A stretch of DNA of 64,000 nucleotides, taken from positions 310,001-374,000 of the forward strand of contig JAJTTP010000020.1 in NCBI GenBank assembly GCA_023313575.1, written 5' to 3'. A program made the translations under genes and the position numbers. Positions 41,199 through 51,862 of the stretch are shown piece by piece. Source of the DNA: Eutypella sp. D-1 (taxonomy: Eukaryota; Ascomycota; Sordariomycetes; Xylariales; Diatrypaceae). Below the pieces are notes generated by a model. That model worked only from the letters and a program-made list of their open reading frames with translations, was not told where the DNA came from and did no database searches. Numbering within the stretch: position 1 is the first letter of the stretch; every line of letters starts with the position of its first letter.

Positions 41199-41887
41199 AT
41201 GAAGCTAATGCGCTATTCCATCAGCATGTTGTACAATCAGTATATAATATATGCTCTCCGGCCTTGGATGTTCCGTCGTAACGCAGAAATACAGCCACAG
41301 CCTGGCGAAAAGCATAACCCCGAGCACGCGCGGGTGATGTGCATTGACGCGGCCACGTCGATCGCTAATCTTCTCCAAGCTTACGACCGCCGATACGGTC
41401 TGCGTCGAATCAACACCCAAGCCGTCGGTATCACCTGCTCGGCCGCGCTTCTGCTCATCTTCGCTATCGTCATCGATCATCCAACACCGGCAGGCTATGC
41501 CGAGGGCTCGACCCCAGCGGTGCATCTCGGCACTTGCTTCAGAGCCCTCGACGAGTTCGGGGCAGCATGGGAGAGTGCCAAGCAAGCCAGAGACTTCCTG
41601 ACCCTGCTGCAACGTCGGTGGGAGCAACAGGCCCGCAAGCCCCGTGAAACAGGGGCTCGCAATCATCTGGTTCCGCCGCGCACAGCGATATCCTACCTAC
41701 GAAGAGACCTCGGAGGAAGGATGAGTCACGCACTGCAGAATCACGACGTCGAAGATCGTGGACGGAGATACCCGCTGACTCCAATTCACTGGACGTCGAC
41801 ATGAACATCGACCTCGATTGGATTCTAATGAGCGGCAATTCTCCGCTTGTGGGCGCGGGTATTAACGAAGGTTCCTGTACCCACTAA
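41199..41887 (+). pseudogene. C-terminal relic of a Zn2Cys6/fungal-specific transcription factor
   Basis: The segment reads ACIDAATSIANLLQAYDRRYG-like sequence (from about 41340), then GITCSAALLLIFAIVI, FRALDEFGAAWESAKQARDFLTLLQRRW and a polar tail. It resembles the C-terminal part of the middle homology region of fungal Zn2Cys6 regulators, where an aromatic-hydrophobic helix is followed by a heptad-like QARDFL helix. The frame stops at about 41804, but a second frame from 41801 gives the acidic tail NIDLDWILMSGNS to a stop at 41885-41887, which looks like the true family C-terminus displaced by a frameshift. No zinc cluster or N-terminal region was found upstream. It lies between two other dead genes. 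Confidence 0.65.
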
Positions 41888-42814
41888 TGTCTTCACGATA
41901 TTCCCTTTTTGAGAAGACCGCAGTTCCGTGCAGGGATTGAACATTTTTGATTCGTCAAAACAGATATGTGAAGCAGTCTTAGTAATCCGTATTTAGGAAC
42001 AATACACTGTTATTCAGGCACCCGCTGCTGCTGGAAATGCGGCTACCGGTCGCACACAGCCACCATCCCCCGCCCAAAGCAATGCAGCCCCTCCCACACC
42101 ACAGCAGTCGAGCTCCTGTACGGCCTGCGCCGACTACTTTAAAATGGTCGTTTAACGTTATAGGGCCCCCCTCTATCTTACATTTAACTATATCCTGCAT
42201 TAGCAGTTTAGTTATGACGCAATGGCAGGGAGGCCGGCCTATCACAGGCGAGATGGTTTGCTGTCCGCTGACACATCGCATGCCTTCTTGGCCTTACTGT
42301 ATCCGCTCACTATGATAGATTCTCATTATTCTGGTCCGATGACTCGGACACAAGTGGAAGAGGACATTAATCACAGAAACACCTTGCCCATCCTATGCAG
42401 TGACGTATATTTAATACTAGGCTTCTCGAAAACGGTCCGTCCGACACGATAACTATGCGCCGGAAGTTCGGGGTGTAGTGGCGCATAACCACATATCCGC
42501 CAAACATACGGAGTAGTGCAAAGGAATTTCAGGGGGGGTTAGCCAAGCCGGGCTGCCACTAGCTAATTCAAGCAATATATAGGTGTATTGAATAAGCATA
42601 GTGTGGCCCCCATCCGTCCCCCCCCTCCCCTTTGACTAGATGCTAGATGCCTGTCTCGCTACATGGAACATGACTGGACGATTCAGCCTAACACACACAC
42701 ATATATATAGATATGTTCAACAAATAGTACATTTCTTGTTCGGAAATATCTACTCATAATACATGCCTACCACTCCTCATTCCGGCCGTTGTGCTTTTCC
42801 GGGATATCTTAAGT
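41888..42814. other. Intergenic region before the first HET gene
   Basis: I see no coding sequence. A CA/TA repeat lies near 42691-42715. The promoter of the HET gene should lie in the last few hundred bases. Confidence 0.5.
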
Positions 42815-44791
42815 ATGGGGTCGGACCAGGATATTGCCAAGTCTTTAGAGCAACTTAGCTTGGATGCCGATTCCCAAGTCGGTACATCCACGCCCTCTGA
42901 CGCCGACTTCGAAGAGCTGCTCGGATCATGGCCGCGGAGGCTGCTACATGTGGAGACCATGCGCTCGCATGCGTGGCAGCCGGGGAACGTCTACGGCGGC
43001 GTCAAAGAACCCCGGTACAACGCGATCTCGTACACATGGGGGAGGTGGGCACTCAAGGAGAACGAGAGGCCGGAGGTTACGGCCCTAGAGGTGCACGGGA
43101 CGCCCTGGAAGATTCCCCGTGTAGACCCGGAGCATTTCCGCGCCAACGACTTCCGCGGCGCTGTTCAGCAGAGCGCGTGGACTCTCAAGGCCGCCGTCGA
43201 CGAAAACTCTCGCTCTCTTACCAATGTCCAGGCCGAGCCGGTCGACTTCATATGGCTCGACGTCGCGTGTATCGACCAGCGGTTTAACCGGGAGTCCATG
43301 CTCGAGATAGGCCGGCAGGCCGCGATCTTCCGCGGCGCCCAGAGCGTGTACATTTGGCTGAGCAGGACGGCCAGCGACGACCTAGACGACCTCAGCTGCG
43401 GGATCCGGGAGTTCTCGGAGCTGGCCTTCTGGGCCATACCGGACATCGTGGCCGGAGAGAAGGTCTACGTGGCCGAGGTCGAGGGAGACTTCAGGCCAGA
43501 ATGGCTCGACGACGGCTTCCAGGACCTGCGTTCGCTCTCTAAGGACCCCTGGTTTACCTCCCTGTGGACGCTCCAGGAGGCGTTCCTGCGCAAGGATGCC
43601 TGCTTTCTCTCAAGGGAGGGAGACTATTGCACCTATCAGTGGGCAATCGAGTACTTGAATGAGACGCCCGAGGCCGTGGAAGACCGGAGGATCTTTAACC
43701 TACAGGAAGTCCTCGACGCTTGCAGGAACGTCCGGGCGTCTGTCGAGGCGAACCTCGAGGCGAAGGCAATGGATAGCGGCCAAGAGCCAGACAAGTTCAC
43801 GCCCAATCCCAGTATCCTTGAGTTTCTGGAAGCCTCGGGGTTTAACGCTCTATCCCGGAACGCACCGATGGAGCTCTATGCAGCGGCGGTAAACCGGAAG
43901 CCTTCCAGAATCCTCGACAGCATCTACGGCATCATGCAAATCTTCGAATTCCGTCTGGGGGAATCTAACCCCCACGCGGAAAGCGACGCGGTGTTCACTC
44001 TTGCTGACTTGGAAGACGAACTGGGACTGGCACTGATGCAGCTTAGCCCAATTTTGAGCCAGGCATTCAGACATGTCGTATGGCCCCGCGACCGCGGCAA
44101 GAACTGGCGTGTGTCGGCACATTCTACTGTTCCGGGTCAAGCCTTCACTAACGACATGCCCTGGAAGCCTGAGGACTACGCATCCGACTGTATACTAGAC
44201 GTGCAAAAGCGGGGCCAGGTGCTCTGGGGTCGCTTTGCAGGCAGGCTCTGTACGTTTCCTACTCTTTACAGAGCCTGGACGTACTCGAACGATAGCGACA
44301 TGGGTTACAATCCGACATGGATGGAAGGCGAGTCAGACATGTGCATCGTGCTCGACATCGCCCCGGATATGTTTCCGGATTTCGAAAGCTTCGACTACAG
44401 TACGCGCCGTGGACCCGCGCAATACTTACTAGCGCAGAGACTGGTACATGATTTCCGCGACACGGTCCAGGTTCTGTACCTCGGGTGTTACGAGCCTACG
44501 GCCGAGAAGCATTGCCATTTCGGACTGATTCTTCTCCAGGCGATTGACGAAGACACCGAGCCGTACTGGAGGCGTCTCGGCGTCTGCACATGGGAGGTTT
44601 CCGCACGAGGTCCGGATCCGGCGATTGGAACCCGGCCCAAGGGCGAATGGAAGTCAGGATGGAGACCAGTTTACCTCGATCCTCTCATCGCTCTCCAGGG
44701 AGAGGAAGAGTATGAGGAGTTGCGATCACATTGGGAAAACTTAGACCTACGGACTACGGCTTGGAAGAAAGGTTCGGGCATTTTCGGGTAA
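42815..44791 (+). CDS. HET-domain (heterokaryon incompatibility) protein, 658 residues
   Basis: This single-exon gene starts at the ATG at 42815, the first ATG of the frame, and ends at 44791. Residues about 68-190 carry the HET domain: YNAISYTWG (68-76), DFIWLDVACIDQ (near 145-156), the helix EIGRQAAIFRGAQSVYIWL and later WFTSLWTLQEAFLRKDACFLS. HET proteins can trigger regulated cell death when genetically different hyphae fuse, and many serve in innate-like responses; the partner here is unknown. The C-terminal 400 residues contain no module I recognise. The gene is fully open although it is surrounded by pseudogenes and LTR copies, which suggests that it is maintained or recently arrived. 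Confidence 0.92.
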   Translation: MGSDQDIAKSLEQLSLDADSQVGTSTPSDADFEELLGSWPRRLLHVETMRSHAWQPGNVYGGVKEPRYNAISYTWGRWALKENERPEVTALEVHGTPWKIPRVDPEHFRANDFRGAVQQSAWTLKAAVDENSRSLTNVQAEPVDFIWLDVACIDQRFNRESMLEIGRQAAIFRGAQSVYIWLSRTASDDLDDLSCGIREFSELAFWAIPDIVAGEKVYVAEVEGDFRPEWLDDGFQDLRSLSKDPWFTSLWTLQEAFLRKDACFLSREGDYCTYQWAIEYLNETPEAVEDRRIFNLQEVLDACRNVRASVEANLEAKAMDSGQEPDKFTPNPSILEFLEASGFNALSRNAPMELYAAAVNRKPSRILDSIYGIMQIFEFRLGESNPHAESDAVFTLADLEDELGLALMQLSPILSQAFRHVVWPRDRGKNWRVSAHSTVPGQAFTNDMPWKPEDYASDCILDVQKRGQVLWGRFAGRLCTFPTLYRAWTYSNDSDMGYNPTWMEGESDMCIVLDIAPDMFPDFESFDYSTRRGPAQYLLAQRLVHDFRDTVQVLYLGCYEPTAEKHCHFGLILLQAIDEDTEPYWRRLGVCTWEVSARGPDPAIGTRPKGEWKSGWRPVYLDPLIALQGEEEYEELRSHWENLDLRTTAWKKGSGIFG

Positions 44792-45321
44792 CGCTGATGG
44801 AAACCAATCCGTAAAAGCTACGTTGCGAATATCTCAATAGTGTACCAACGCCGCCTAGTCATTTATAAACCCGGGAGATGATCCCAGCAGCAGAGTTGCG
44901 TCCGAATTATCTAGCTTATCAAGATGGTTAAGGACGTACACTACTCACATAGTACATGAGTTTATAGCTCCTCGCTGGGCCCCGGGAGCCTTGCGCTCAT
45001 GCATCCCTTTCTCCAGTCCCCTTCCCTCCCATTCCTTTTCTTCGGCAACTGGCCAAGCAGTTGGTGGACAATGAAATCGACCCCAAGCTCCATTACCTTA
45101 CATACCAAGACAGATATGATATGTTAGGTACGTCGGTTGGCAATAAATTGTGCCAACCGGCTATACACGAACTAGCACAATGTACCCCTATCACATCAAT
45201 ACGGTATTAAATCCTCTTCGGCCGTGTCCACGAAGTAAAAACCGGCAAGAAACAACGATTAGCAAACACATGCTTCCAGAGCCAGCAGTATGTTGCAATA
45301 GAGGGCTGCCGTAGTGAAGCA
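44792..45321. other. Intergenic region
   Basis: No coding sequence is supported between the HET gene and the reductase relic. Confidence 0.5.
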
Positions 45322-46014
45322 ATGTCCACATTGAATGTATTCCTGCTGGTCTACTTTATCCAACGTGATGTTCTACCGGGACCTGTGCTATTGTTCTGGA
45401 AGCTGACACTACTGGACTTCATCTCAGTGCTTAATGGGGCGATTACGCGTGTCCTAGGAAGCAAGTCGACCAAGGCTAAACCGGGCGACCTTGTCCACAC
45501 GTTCTCGCGATGGACAGAAATTTCCATCGTGCCCGAAGCCGGTGTCGATGTCATCCAGCTGCCTCATGGGGCAAAGCCGACAGATATCCTTATGGCCGCC
45601 CTGAGTCTGTCCTCCGGAAATCTCCAAATTGTTTCCTATATTATTGGCTGCGATATCCCAGATGGGCTTGGTCCTACGGCATACATGTAAGAGATATCTT
45701 GGCTAGCCTTACCCCTTGAAAACCTCTGGCCACTTCTCATACTTATCGCTCGCCTGCTCGGGATAAAGTCTGCCTTTGACTTCCTGATATGAATTCTGGT
45801 TTCAACACCTCGAGAACATCAATGGCCTATTCCCAGCTAATCTCAGATGTTGCAGTGGTATGAAGAACATCGCCCAAGTCAAGCCTGGCGAGACTCTTGT
45901 GCTGTTAGCCGCCGCCGGTGCCAACGGCACCTTGGTCGGTCAAATGGCCAGCATGACAGGCGCTCGAGTGGTCGGAATCACTGGCTCCGACCAAATGTGT
46001 AACTGGCTGCTCAA
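45322..46014 (+). pseudogene. MDR reductase relic (alkenal/prostaglandin reductase-like), cut off by an LTR fragment
   Basis: Recognisable parts are LNGAITRVLGSKSTKAKPGDLV, a short block (EISIVPEAGVDVIQLPHGAKPTDIL), and after a plausible intron (GTAAGA at 45687 to CAG at 45855, phase preserved as AYIGMKN) the nucleotide-binding segment QVKPGETLVLLAAAGANGTLVGQMA, then GARVVGITGSDQMCNWL. The match stops at about 46014, exactly where LTR-related sequence begins, so the catalytic C-terminal third is gone. The N-terminal 35 codons do not look like the family and are probably decayed. Intact relatives reduce conjugated double bonds using NADPH. Confidence 0.75.
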
Positions 46015-46140
46015 GCCCCCTGCGGTTCTAGTAGAGGGGCCAGAGTTCAATAACTATTCGACCTCCACCTATACCGTTACAGCGCCCTCACGGTGACCCT
46101 CTAGCTACTATCTTTCACTCTGTGCCCAAAACCTCTAACA
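46015..46140 (-). mobile_element. Truncated copy of the same LTR family, inverted
   Basis: Reverse-complement similarity to the 40068-40286 LTR is clear over 126 bp: the shared blocks include GGTTCTAGTAGAGGG, CAGAGTTCAATAACTATTCG and GCTACTATCTTTCACTCT. The copy ends precisely in CTAACA at 46140, the LTR terminus. Its other end starts at GCCCCC (46015), which is the 3' arm of the LTR's internal hairpin, so the outer 90 bp are missing. It directly follows the reductase relic, so the break and the gene truncation coincide. Confidence 0.75.
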
Positions 46141-46467
46141 CCCGTCTTTGATGAGAATGCATCCTCGCTGGCCCAGCAGACTGATGTGCCAGATAACCGA
46201 TTCCACGTCGCTCAAGTCGGTGGCATCCATTTTCTGCTCGGGAGGACTGCATATTGTCCGTCCACATTTACGCCTAAGGGGAGAAGATCCTACGTCATTC
46301 GGGCAGTGGGGGCTACGGTTACAGTGGCCGCTCAATTTGCAACAGTCGGACGACCCGAGAAGAAACGGCGGTTGTTCGGTATTCTAGAAGGTCACGTCTT
46401 TGATAGTAGCACCATGACCTTTGAACCGGGAAACGTCGTCACACTGGTTTGCAGAATGCAGCACTAA
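46141..46467 (+). other. Unrecognised open frame after the LTR fragment
   Basis: The frame ending at 46467 reads VPDNRFHVAQVGGIHFLLG, then RSYVIRAVGATVTVAAQFATVGRPE and a polar tail. I do not recognise a family. It has no clear start and abuts the LTR fragment, so it is probably the 3' remnant of another gene brought next to the reductase relic. Confidence 0.3.
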
Positions 46468-48112
46468 GGCTTTTAGTCGAGACTATCTCTTCTCTTACCC
46501 ATTTTTCCCAAAGATTTTTATAGCTGTTACCAACTTCTAAGGCATGGCTGAACCGACGCTTATTGTATCACCGATGAGTAACCAGACCAGGTGGATAGGA
46601 GCCCGGGGTTTTGGGGCCGCGTGGGAGGGGAGGGGTTGATTTAAAGCGACTAGGCAGATCCTGGAGGGTATAGAGAAGCCGCATAGGGACACAGGACAGA
46701 GACCACTTCACTTAAATCTGCTAATTACTCTCGAAAAGGAAGAAGACGTACGACCAAAAAAGAAAAGAACAGCATAAAGGAGAAAAGAAAAAACAAACAA
46801 GAAACTCCTCCTGCTCCCCCTCCCCATCCCCCCGCTCCCTCAAAAGGGGCGAAAGGGGCAAAAAACATACAACACCGGGGATTCGCTGGTCGTCACCGAC
46901 CCAACTACTAATCCGGCCCTATCTGGCTTAACTAGGGGAGAGCGGACGGGATCCCGTGCTTTCCAGATGGTATGGTCGTATGTGGTAAAATGAGGTGTTA
47001 GTTTGACCTATATCCCCACTACTGTCAGCTAGTCTCAGCCCTTCATTAGCGGATTGCTTAGGTAAACACTAGATCTCAGGCACTTACCAATGGATCAATG
47101 TTGCCAAGTAGGTATCTATAACTTTTGTTACGCATAGGCGAAGACTGGAGATAATCATACGAACTCCGCGCCTGTCGGACACGGGATTTCTGGACTGAGA
47201 ACGGGCCGGTTTACCTGGATACATTTGATCGTCGTTAGCAGGCTGCTAGCAGGCCTTTGTGGGCGAGTCGACAGTAAATAATCATATCCAATTCCGCACA
47301 GATTCCGGTGACGGCAGTATAGTTTTTACTGAAGCTTTTATGTCGCGGCGATATACAAAGCGGACAAGGTGCGATCTCATCATAGGGAGAGAAAAAAAAA
47401 CGTGTAGTTTCAGTTTACGCCCGCCTGTTCGTTCGTACTAAACGCAACTGGCGAACTGCTAGAAACCGCAATGCCTTCAAAAAATTTTCCCTTTCCCCCT
47501 ACTTATGCATATTTATGAACTCTCCCAACCGCAATCTTTTTTTCCAATTCCACCACCCATGAAGCTGTCGCGCGGCTATATATAGTATCCATGTACGTAG
47601 TAAACCCGCGATGCTACGCCACATCCTTGCTGCCAAGCGTTTCCCATGCGATCGATACCCGAGCTTCTCGGCTGCGAGATGTCCAGGGGGTGTACCAGGA
47701 ACCGGGTTACGGGCCAGCAGCTATGTATATTTTCATCGTATACGGAGTCTAGCTGTATGAAATCGATTTCGGCTGCTTTTGAATTGGACCATGTCTTTAA
47801 GCACTGACGTTAAGAATATATGCAGGGGACGATTTGAATTAGGTGCATGGACTAACCTGATCGGCATCATAACTCGATCGATTACTATGTATAGACACAG
47901 CCCGAATTATGCCTGGCCGGTCTTAGTAGTATGTCGTGACTAAAAATGGCTTTTGCTATAAATGATAATCAGCCCCCTTACTCCCTCCCACATGCTCACT
48001 TCCCCCTTTTCCCACTACTCTACATGTTCTTTCTAACCATCCATATTACTTGTTCCCCCCCCCCCCCCCAAAAAAAAAAAAACTACTGCCTAAATACATA
48101 CCTAAACCCACG
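46468..48112. other. Intergenic region
   Basis: No coding sequence is supported. The region contains an A-rich stretch near 46740-46800 and, just before the next ATG, a run of 15 C followed by 13 A (48055-48082). Confidence 0.5.
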
Positions 48113-49744
48113 ATGGACGCGAAATCGGAATCAGCAACCGAGGAGCTGCACTCGAAAAAAGCGCCTCCTGATCCGCGGCCTACGGTAGTAGAACCAAAGG
48201 ATGTCGCTGCCGCCGGCGCCGCCTCCGCACAGCCGCAAGCAGCGCAGCTCCTCAGGCTCCCTCCGGAGATCCTCATGCTGATCCTGCGGGAAGTGCGTGG
48301 TTGCCACACAGCCGCCTGCACCACCTCACCCACAGACCCCCCCTCAGAGCCGTCCCCCACGGGCCTAAAAGCCCTGCAAAACACACGCCTAACGCACCGC
48401 ACGCTCGCGGCGCTCGGCCTACACGTCCTCCTCCTCCCCACACACCCGGTAACCGTAGCCCCGCACCCGGACTCCCTAGCCCGTCTAGAGTCCCTATCCC
48501 TGCACCCGGTACTCCGGGGGTACGTGCGTCGCGTGCGCGTTAGTACGCTGTACTACGCGCCGCGACTCGCGGGGGACCGCGGGTTTTTTACCGAGTATGT
48601 GCGTGCTAAGCTCGGGGATTGCGTGTTATACTGGCGCAGTCCGCGACGCACGACGACGGGGGTAAGTGGTGGTGGTGGGGATGAGGAGCGCATGTCATAT
48701 TGGGAGCGCGAAGGTCTGTGCGTCAAGGCGGAGGATCTGTGCGATGCCTTCCTGGCCCAGCGGCCGGCGGAAGGGGGGACCGCTGAGACGGGGGGGTACG
48801 AAGCGCACTGGGACTCCCACAAAGCGCTCCTGTCCCGTGCGCACGCAGCCTACAGTGCACACTTCAGCACCCAAAACAGCCTCCTACACAACGGCGGCCG
48901 CGGGGGCGGCGGAGCCTTCAGCATGCGCATCGCAGCAAGCCTCCAGCGTCTACCTCCCGACACGCTGCAGCACCTCTCATTCACCGACACAATGCCCGCC
49001 CCCTTAAGCCGCCTCGACATCCGGTTCCTGACCTCCTCAGAGTCTATATTCGACGTTCTGACGGCGCCCGCGACCTGGTCCGACGCCGTGGACGCGCAGC
49101 TGCACCTCGGTGCGCCGGCCGACGCCGTGGTGGGCATCCTGTGTAACCTAAGCGTAAGCGCCTCCGCGCTACCGCGCGAACTCGCCGTTCGCGTTCCGCT
49201 GGCTTCGGATTCCGGGTGGGCGCCTAGCAAAGCGGCGCGCGCGCGCGTGCGGGCTGTCGTGGGGGCGGGCGGGCGGGCAGGAGGGGGGGCAGGAGGGGAT
49301 GGAAGAGGGGGTGGGCTGCGCGCGTTCGAATACGCGCCCCGGGTGCACGGGCTCTTCTTCCTGCCGCGCTCCTTCGACCCACAGGTGGAATTCGTATCCG
49401 CCTTGCTGTGCGGCGCAGCCAGCTCTCTCGAAATCCTGCGGTTCGAGGCGTCCGAGTACGAGGGTCTGCTCTCGTTATTCGAGGATCTCATCTCTGGCAA
49501 CGGAAATAGCAATGGGAACGAGAACGGGAGTGGGAATGGGGCGGCGCCGAGGACGTGGCCTAAATTACGCACCGTGTCGCTGAGTCGTGTGGCGCTTCGG
49601 CTCGAGGACCTTGAGGCTTTCGTGAAGCGGGACTGCGCGCCGGAGTTGAAGTCTATACGCTTGCAGTGCGTCAAGTTGCTCTCGGGCACTTGGGCGCAGG
49701 TCGCGGAGGTGTTGAGGGGGGTTGATGGCCGGGAGGGGGACTGA
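48113..49744 (+). CDS. F-box-like protein of unknown target, 543 residues
   Basis: The gene is intron-free from the ATG at 48113 (first ATG after the poly-C/poly-A stretch) to the stop at 49742-49744. A short F-box-like motif, QLLRLPPEILMLILREVRG, stands near residues 44-62. It is followed by helical segments (LTHRTLAALGLHVLLL, SLSLHPVLRGYVRRVRV, YYAPRL) typical of fungal F-box proteins that survey leucine-rich-like C-terminal halves (TWPKLRTVSLSRVALRLEDLEAFVKRD, APELKSIRLQCVKLL). The middle contains Gly-rich low complexity near residues 380-400. Such proteins usually bring a substrate to the SCF ubiquitin ligase through SKP1. Neither substrate nor orthologue can be named. Confidence 0.8.
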   Translation: MDAKSESATEELHSKKAPPDPRPTVVEPKDVAAAGAASAQPQAAQLLRLPPEILMLILREVRGCHTAACTTSPTDPPSEPSPTGLKALQNTRLTHRTLAALGLHVLLLPTHPVTVAPHPDSLARLESLSLHPVLRGYVRRVRVSTLYYAPRLAGDRGFFTEYVRAKLGDCVLYWRSPRRTTTGVSGGGGDEERMSYWEREGLCVKAEDLCDAFLAQRPAEGGTAETGGYEAHWDSHKALLSRAHAAYSAHFSTQNSLLHNGGRGGGGAFSMRIAASLQRLPPDTLQHLSFTDTMPAPLSRLDIRFLTSSESIFDVLTAPATWSDAVDAQLHLGAPADAVVGILCNLSVSASALPRELAVRVPLASDSGWAPSKAARARVRAVVGAGGRAGGGAGGDGRGGGLRAFEYAPRVHGLFFLPRSFDPQVEFVSALLCGAASSLEILRFEASEYEGLLSLFEDLISGNGNSNGNENGSGNGAAPRTWPKLRTVSLSRVALRLEDLEAFVKRDCAPELKSIRLQCVKLLSGTWAQVAEVLRGVDGREGD

Positions 49745-50442
49745 GGGGCGGGAGGGATGGATGCGAAGGGGGGAGGGGAGGGGAGAGTTGAAGTTGGGGA
49801 AGGACGGTTCGTGAGGATCTGGGCCCTGTCTTACGAGTATTCTATGGGTTGCAAAAGATTATGCGCCGCATTACCTATCCGTAAGAAGTTCTGCGCTTGT
49901 AGAAAGTTATGCAGATGCTCCCTAGCTCAGGAGGGGATTGCTTATCATTACGGGCTCGCGTAGTCAACTTTTAGAGTCAGAAAGTTCCATCAATTCGACG
50001 GCCGAACGCTCCTCGAATTCCGAGCGCGTCGTAGTACCCAGCAGGGACGATTCGAGCCGGTGGCATATGGCAGGCGACGACCTTGTACAACAAACTTAAC
50101 TTGCATCACGAGTGATCCTATCTAGGGGGGGGGACATGGGCGGAGCAAATGATGACACAGAAAGAATCCCCATCCCTGAACAACAGCATCACGAACTCGT
50201 AGGAAGTAGAAAGTCAACAGGAAACCTCGTTAGTACTTCATTAAAGCGTACCGACGACTTTCGTCTATTCATCTATGCTTCTACCAACCAAGAAGGGGTT
50301 TGTTCCCCTTTTCGCGCTCAGTCGCATACATTGCGGGTACCAGACACGGTCGGCCAGGCAGGCATTTAGAAAATGAATACCTTGATATACTGTTCGTTTT
50401 TTCCCCTTCCCTTCCCTTCCCTTCCCAAACCAACAAGGTCGA
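49745..50442. other. Intergenic region between convergent genes
   Basis: No coding sequence is supported. It separates the F-box-like gene (plus) from zuotin (minus) and holds only short purine- and pyrimidine-rich tracts, including CCCTT repeats near 50402-50426. Confidence 0.5.
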
Positions 50443-51862
50443 TCAAGCCAGGCTCTTGGCGTCGCCATCCTTGAGCTTGCCGGCGGCGACGAGGCGCTTG
50501 ACCTCGTCGGACCAGACGGCCTTGATCTCATCAGCAACCTTGAGGCCAGCGAGACGGCCGGAGAGGGCAGCGATCTCATCGGGGTCGATCTTGCCCTGCA
50601 CAAGCTCGACGTCGCCTAGCACGGCGTCGATCTGGGCGGGCGAGGGGCTGTCGCCGGCGAAGTAATTGGCGTCCTTGACAGAGGCCTTGAGAACGCGCTT
50701 GTTCTTCTTGACGGCGTTCTTGGCAGCTTCTTTCGCCTTCTTGTTCGCCTCGCGATCAGCCTTGGCCTTCTCCTCTGCCTCGCGGGCAGCGCGCTCCTCG
50801 GCCTCCTTCTTAGCCTGGGCCTCCTCCTTGGCGCGGCGCTCAGCCTCCTCCTTCTCGAACTTCTTCTTGTTCTTGGCGGCGTTGGCCTCCTGGCGGAAGC
50901 GCTTGATGCGGGCGTCGCCGGCGCTGGCGTCGTCGAGGAGCTTGCGGAGGCGGGCGTTGTCCTCGGCCTTCTTCTTCTTGCGGGCGTTGGTGTTCTTGCG
51001 CTCCATGTGGCGCTTCTGGTCGCGGTTCTCGTTGTCGTCGGGCACGTCCTCGTCGAGGTACTCGAAGGAGCGCCAGGAGTCGAAGTTGTACCAAAAATTA
51101 TAAAAGGCGTCGACCTCGTCCTTGGTGGCGTTCTCGTCGCCGAACTGCGGCACGGGCTGCACGCGGCTGAAGCGCGACTCGTTCTTGAACACGCGGCCCC
51201 AGAGCTTGTAGTAGTTGCCCTTGGCGGCCTCCTTCTTGGAAGGCGGGTCCACGTCGGCCTTCTCGTCGACGGAGTCGAACTGGCGGCGCTTGACGGGGTC
51301 GAGCAGGACCTCGGTGGCCTTCTGGATGCACTTGAAGAAGTTGTCGTCCTCGACGCCGCCTTGGGCTGCCTTCTTGTCGGGGTGGTGCTTCAGGACCTTC
51401 TTGCGGTGGGCACGCTTGATCTGGTCCTCGGTGGCCTTCCACCGGTACTTGGACAGACCGAGAACCTGGTAGTGATCTTGGGACTGCGAACACGATAGTT
51501 AGCCTATGTCTGCATGGCTGTTGTTGTATTGTATATCATGTATATCATGTCTCTCAATGTCTGCATACCTTCCAGTCCTTGGCCTCGCGCTGCAACATCA
51601 GGGGATCCTCGGGCTCGCTGACATCGCTATCATCGTCCTTCTCGATCTTCTTGGCCTTCTCCTGGGCCTGAATACGGTCATCCTCGGAGAAAGTGCGCTT
51701 ATGCCTAGCACGGCGGGCATGGGCGAGGAAATGCGGCCCCACGGGTTCGACGGTGCGCTGGGTGGAGGAGGTGATGGACCCGATGGCTTTGAAGTCCTTC
51801 TCGGCTGTCCATCCCTCGGGGAGGACGGGCAAAGGCCGCGATACCACCGTGGCCGATGCCAT
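50443..51862 (-). CDS. zuo1: Zuotin, ribosome-associated J-domain co-chaperone, 444 residues
   Basis: Minus-strand exons 51862-51569 and 51483-50443 are joined by an 84-bp GT-AG intron at phase 0, giving 444 residues. The N-terminus ends in a charged segment before the J-domain (residues about 101-170: QDHYQVLGL, HHPDKK with His132-Pro133-Asp134, FFKCIQKATEVLLDP, RRQFDSVDE). Next comes the zuotin homology domain (YYKLWGRVFKNESRFS, VPQFGD, FYNFWYNFDSWRSFEYLDED). A long Lys/Glu/Ala-rich charged helix contacts the ribosome, and a C-terminal four-helix part follows. With Ssz1, zuotin forms the ribosome-associated complex, stimulating Ssb Hsp70 on nascent chains. Length and order match the family. 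It shares a 576-bp divergent promoter region with mzm1. Confidence 0.96.

Noticed and set aside
48850..49689. A 279-codon minus-strand frame opposite the F-box-like gene
   Set aside because: Composition is Ser/Arg/Pro-rich from a GC-biased reverse strand, with no motif.
50666..51498. Plus-strand frames opposite zuotin
   Set aside because: These are reverse readings of the charged zuotin helix; zuotin has the J-domain and all family features.
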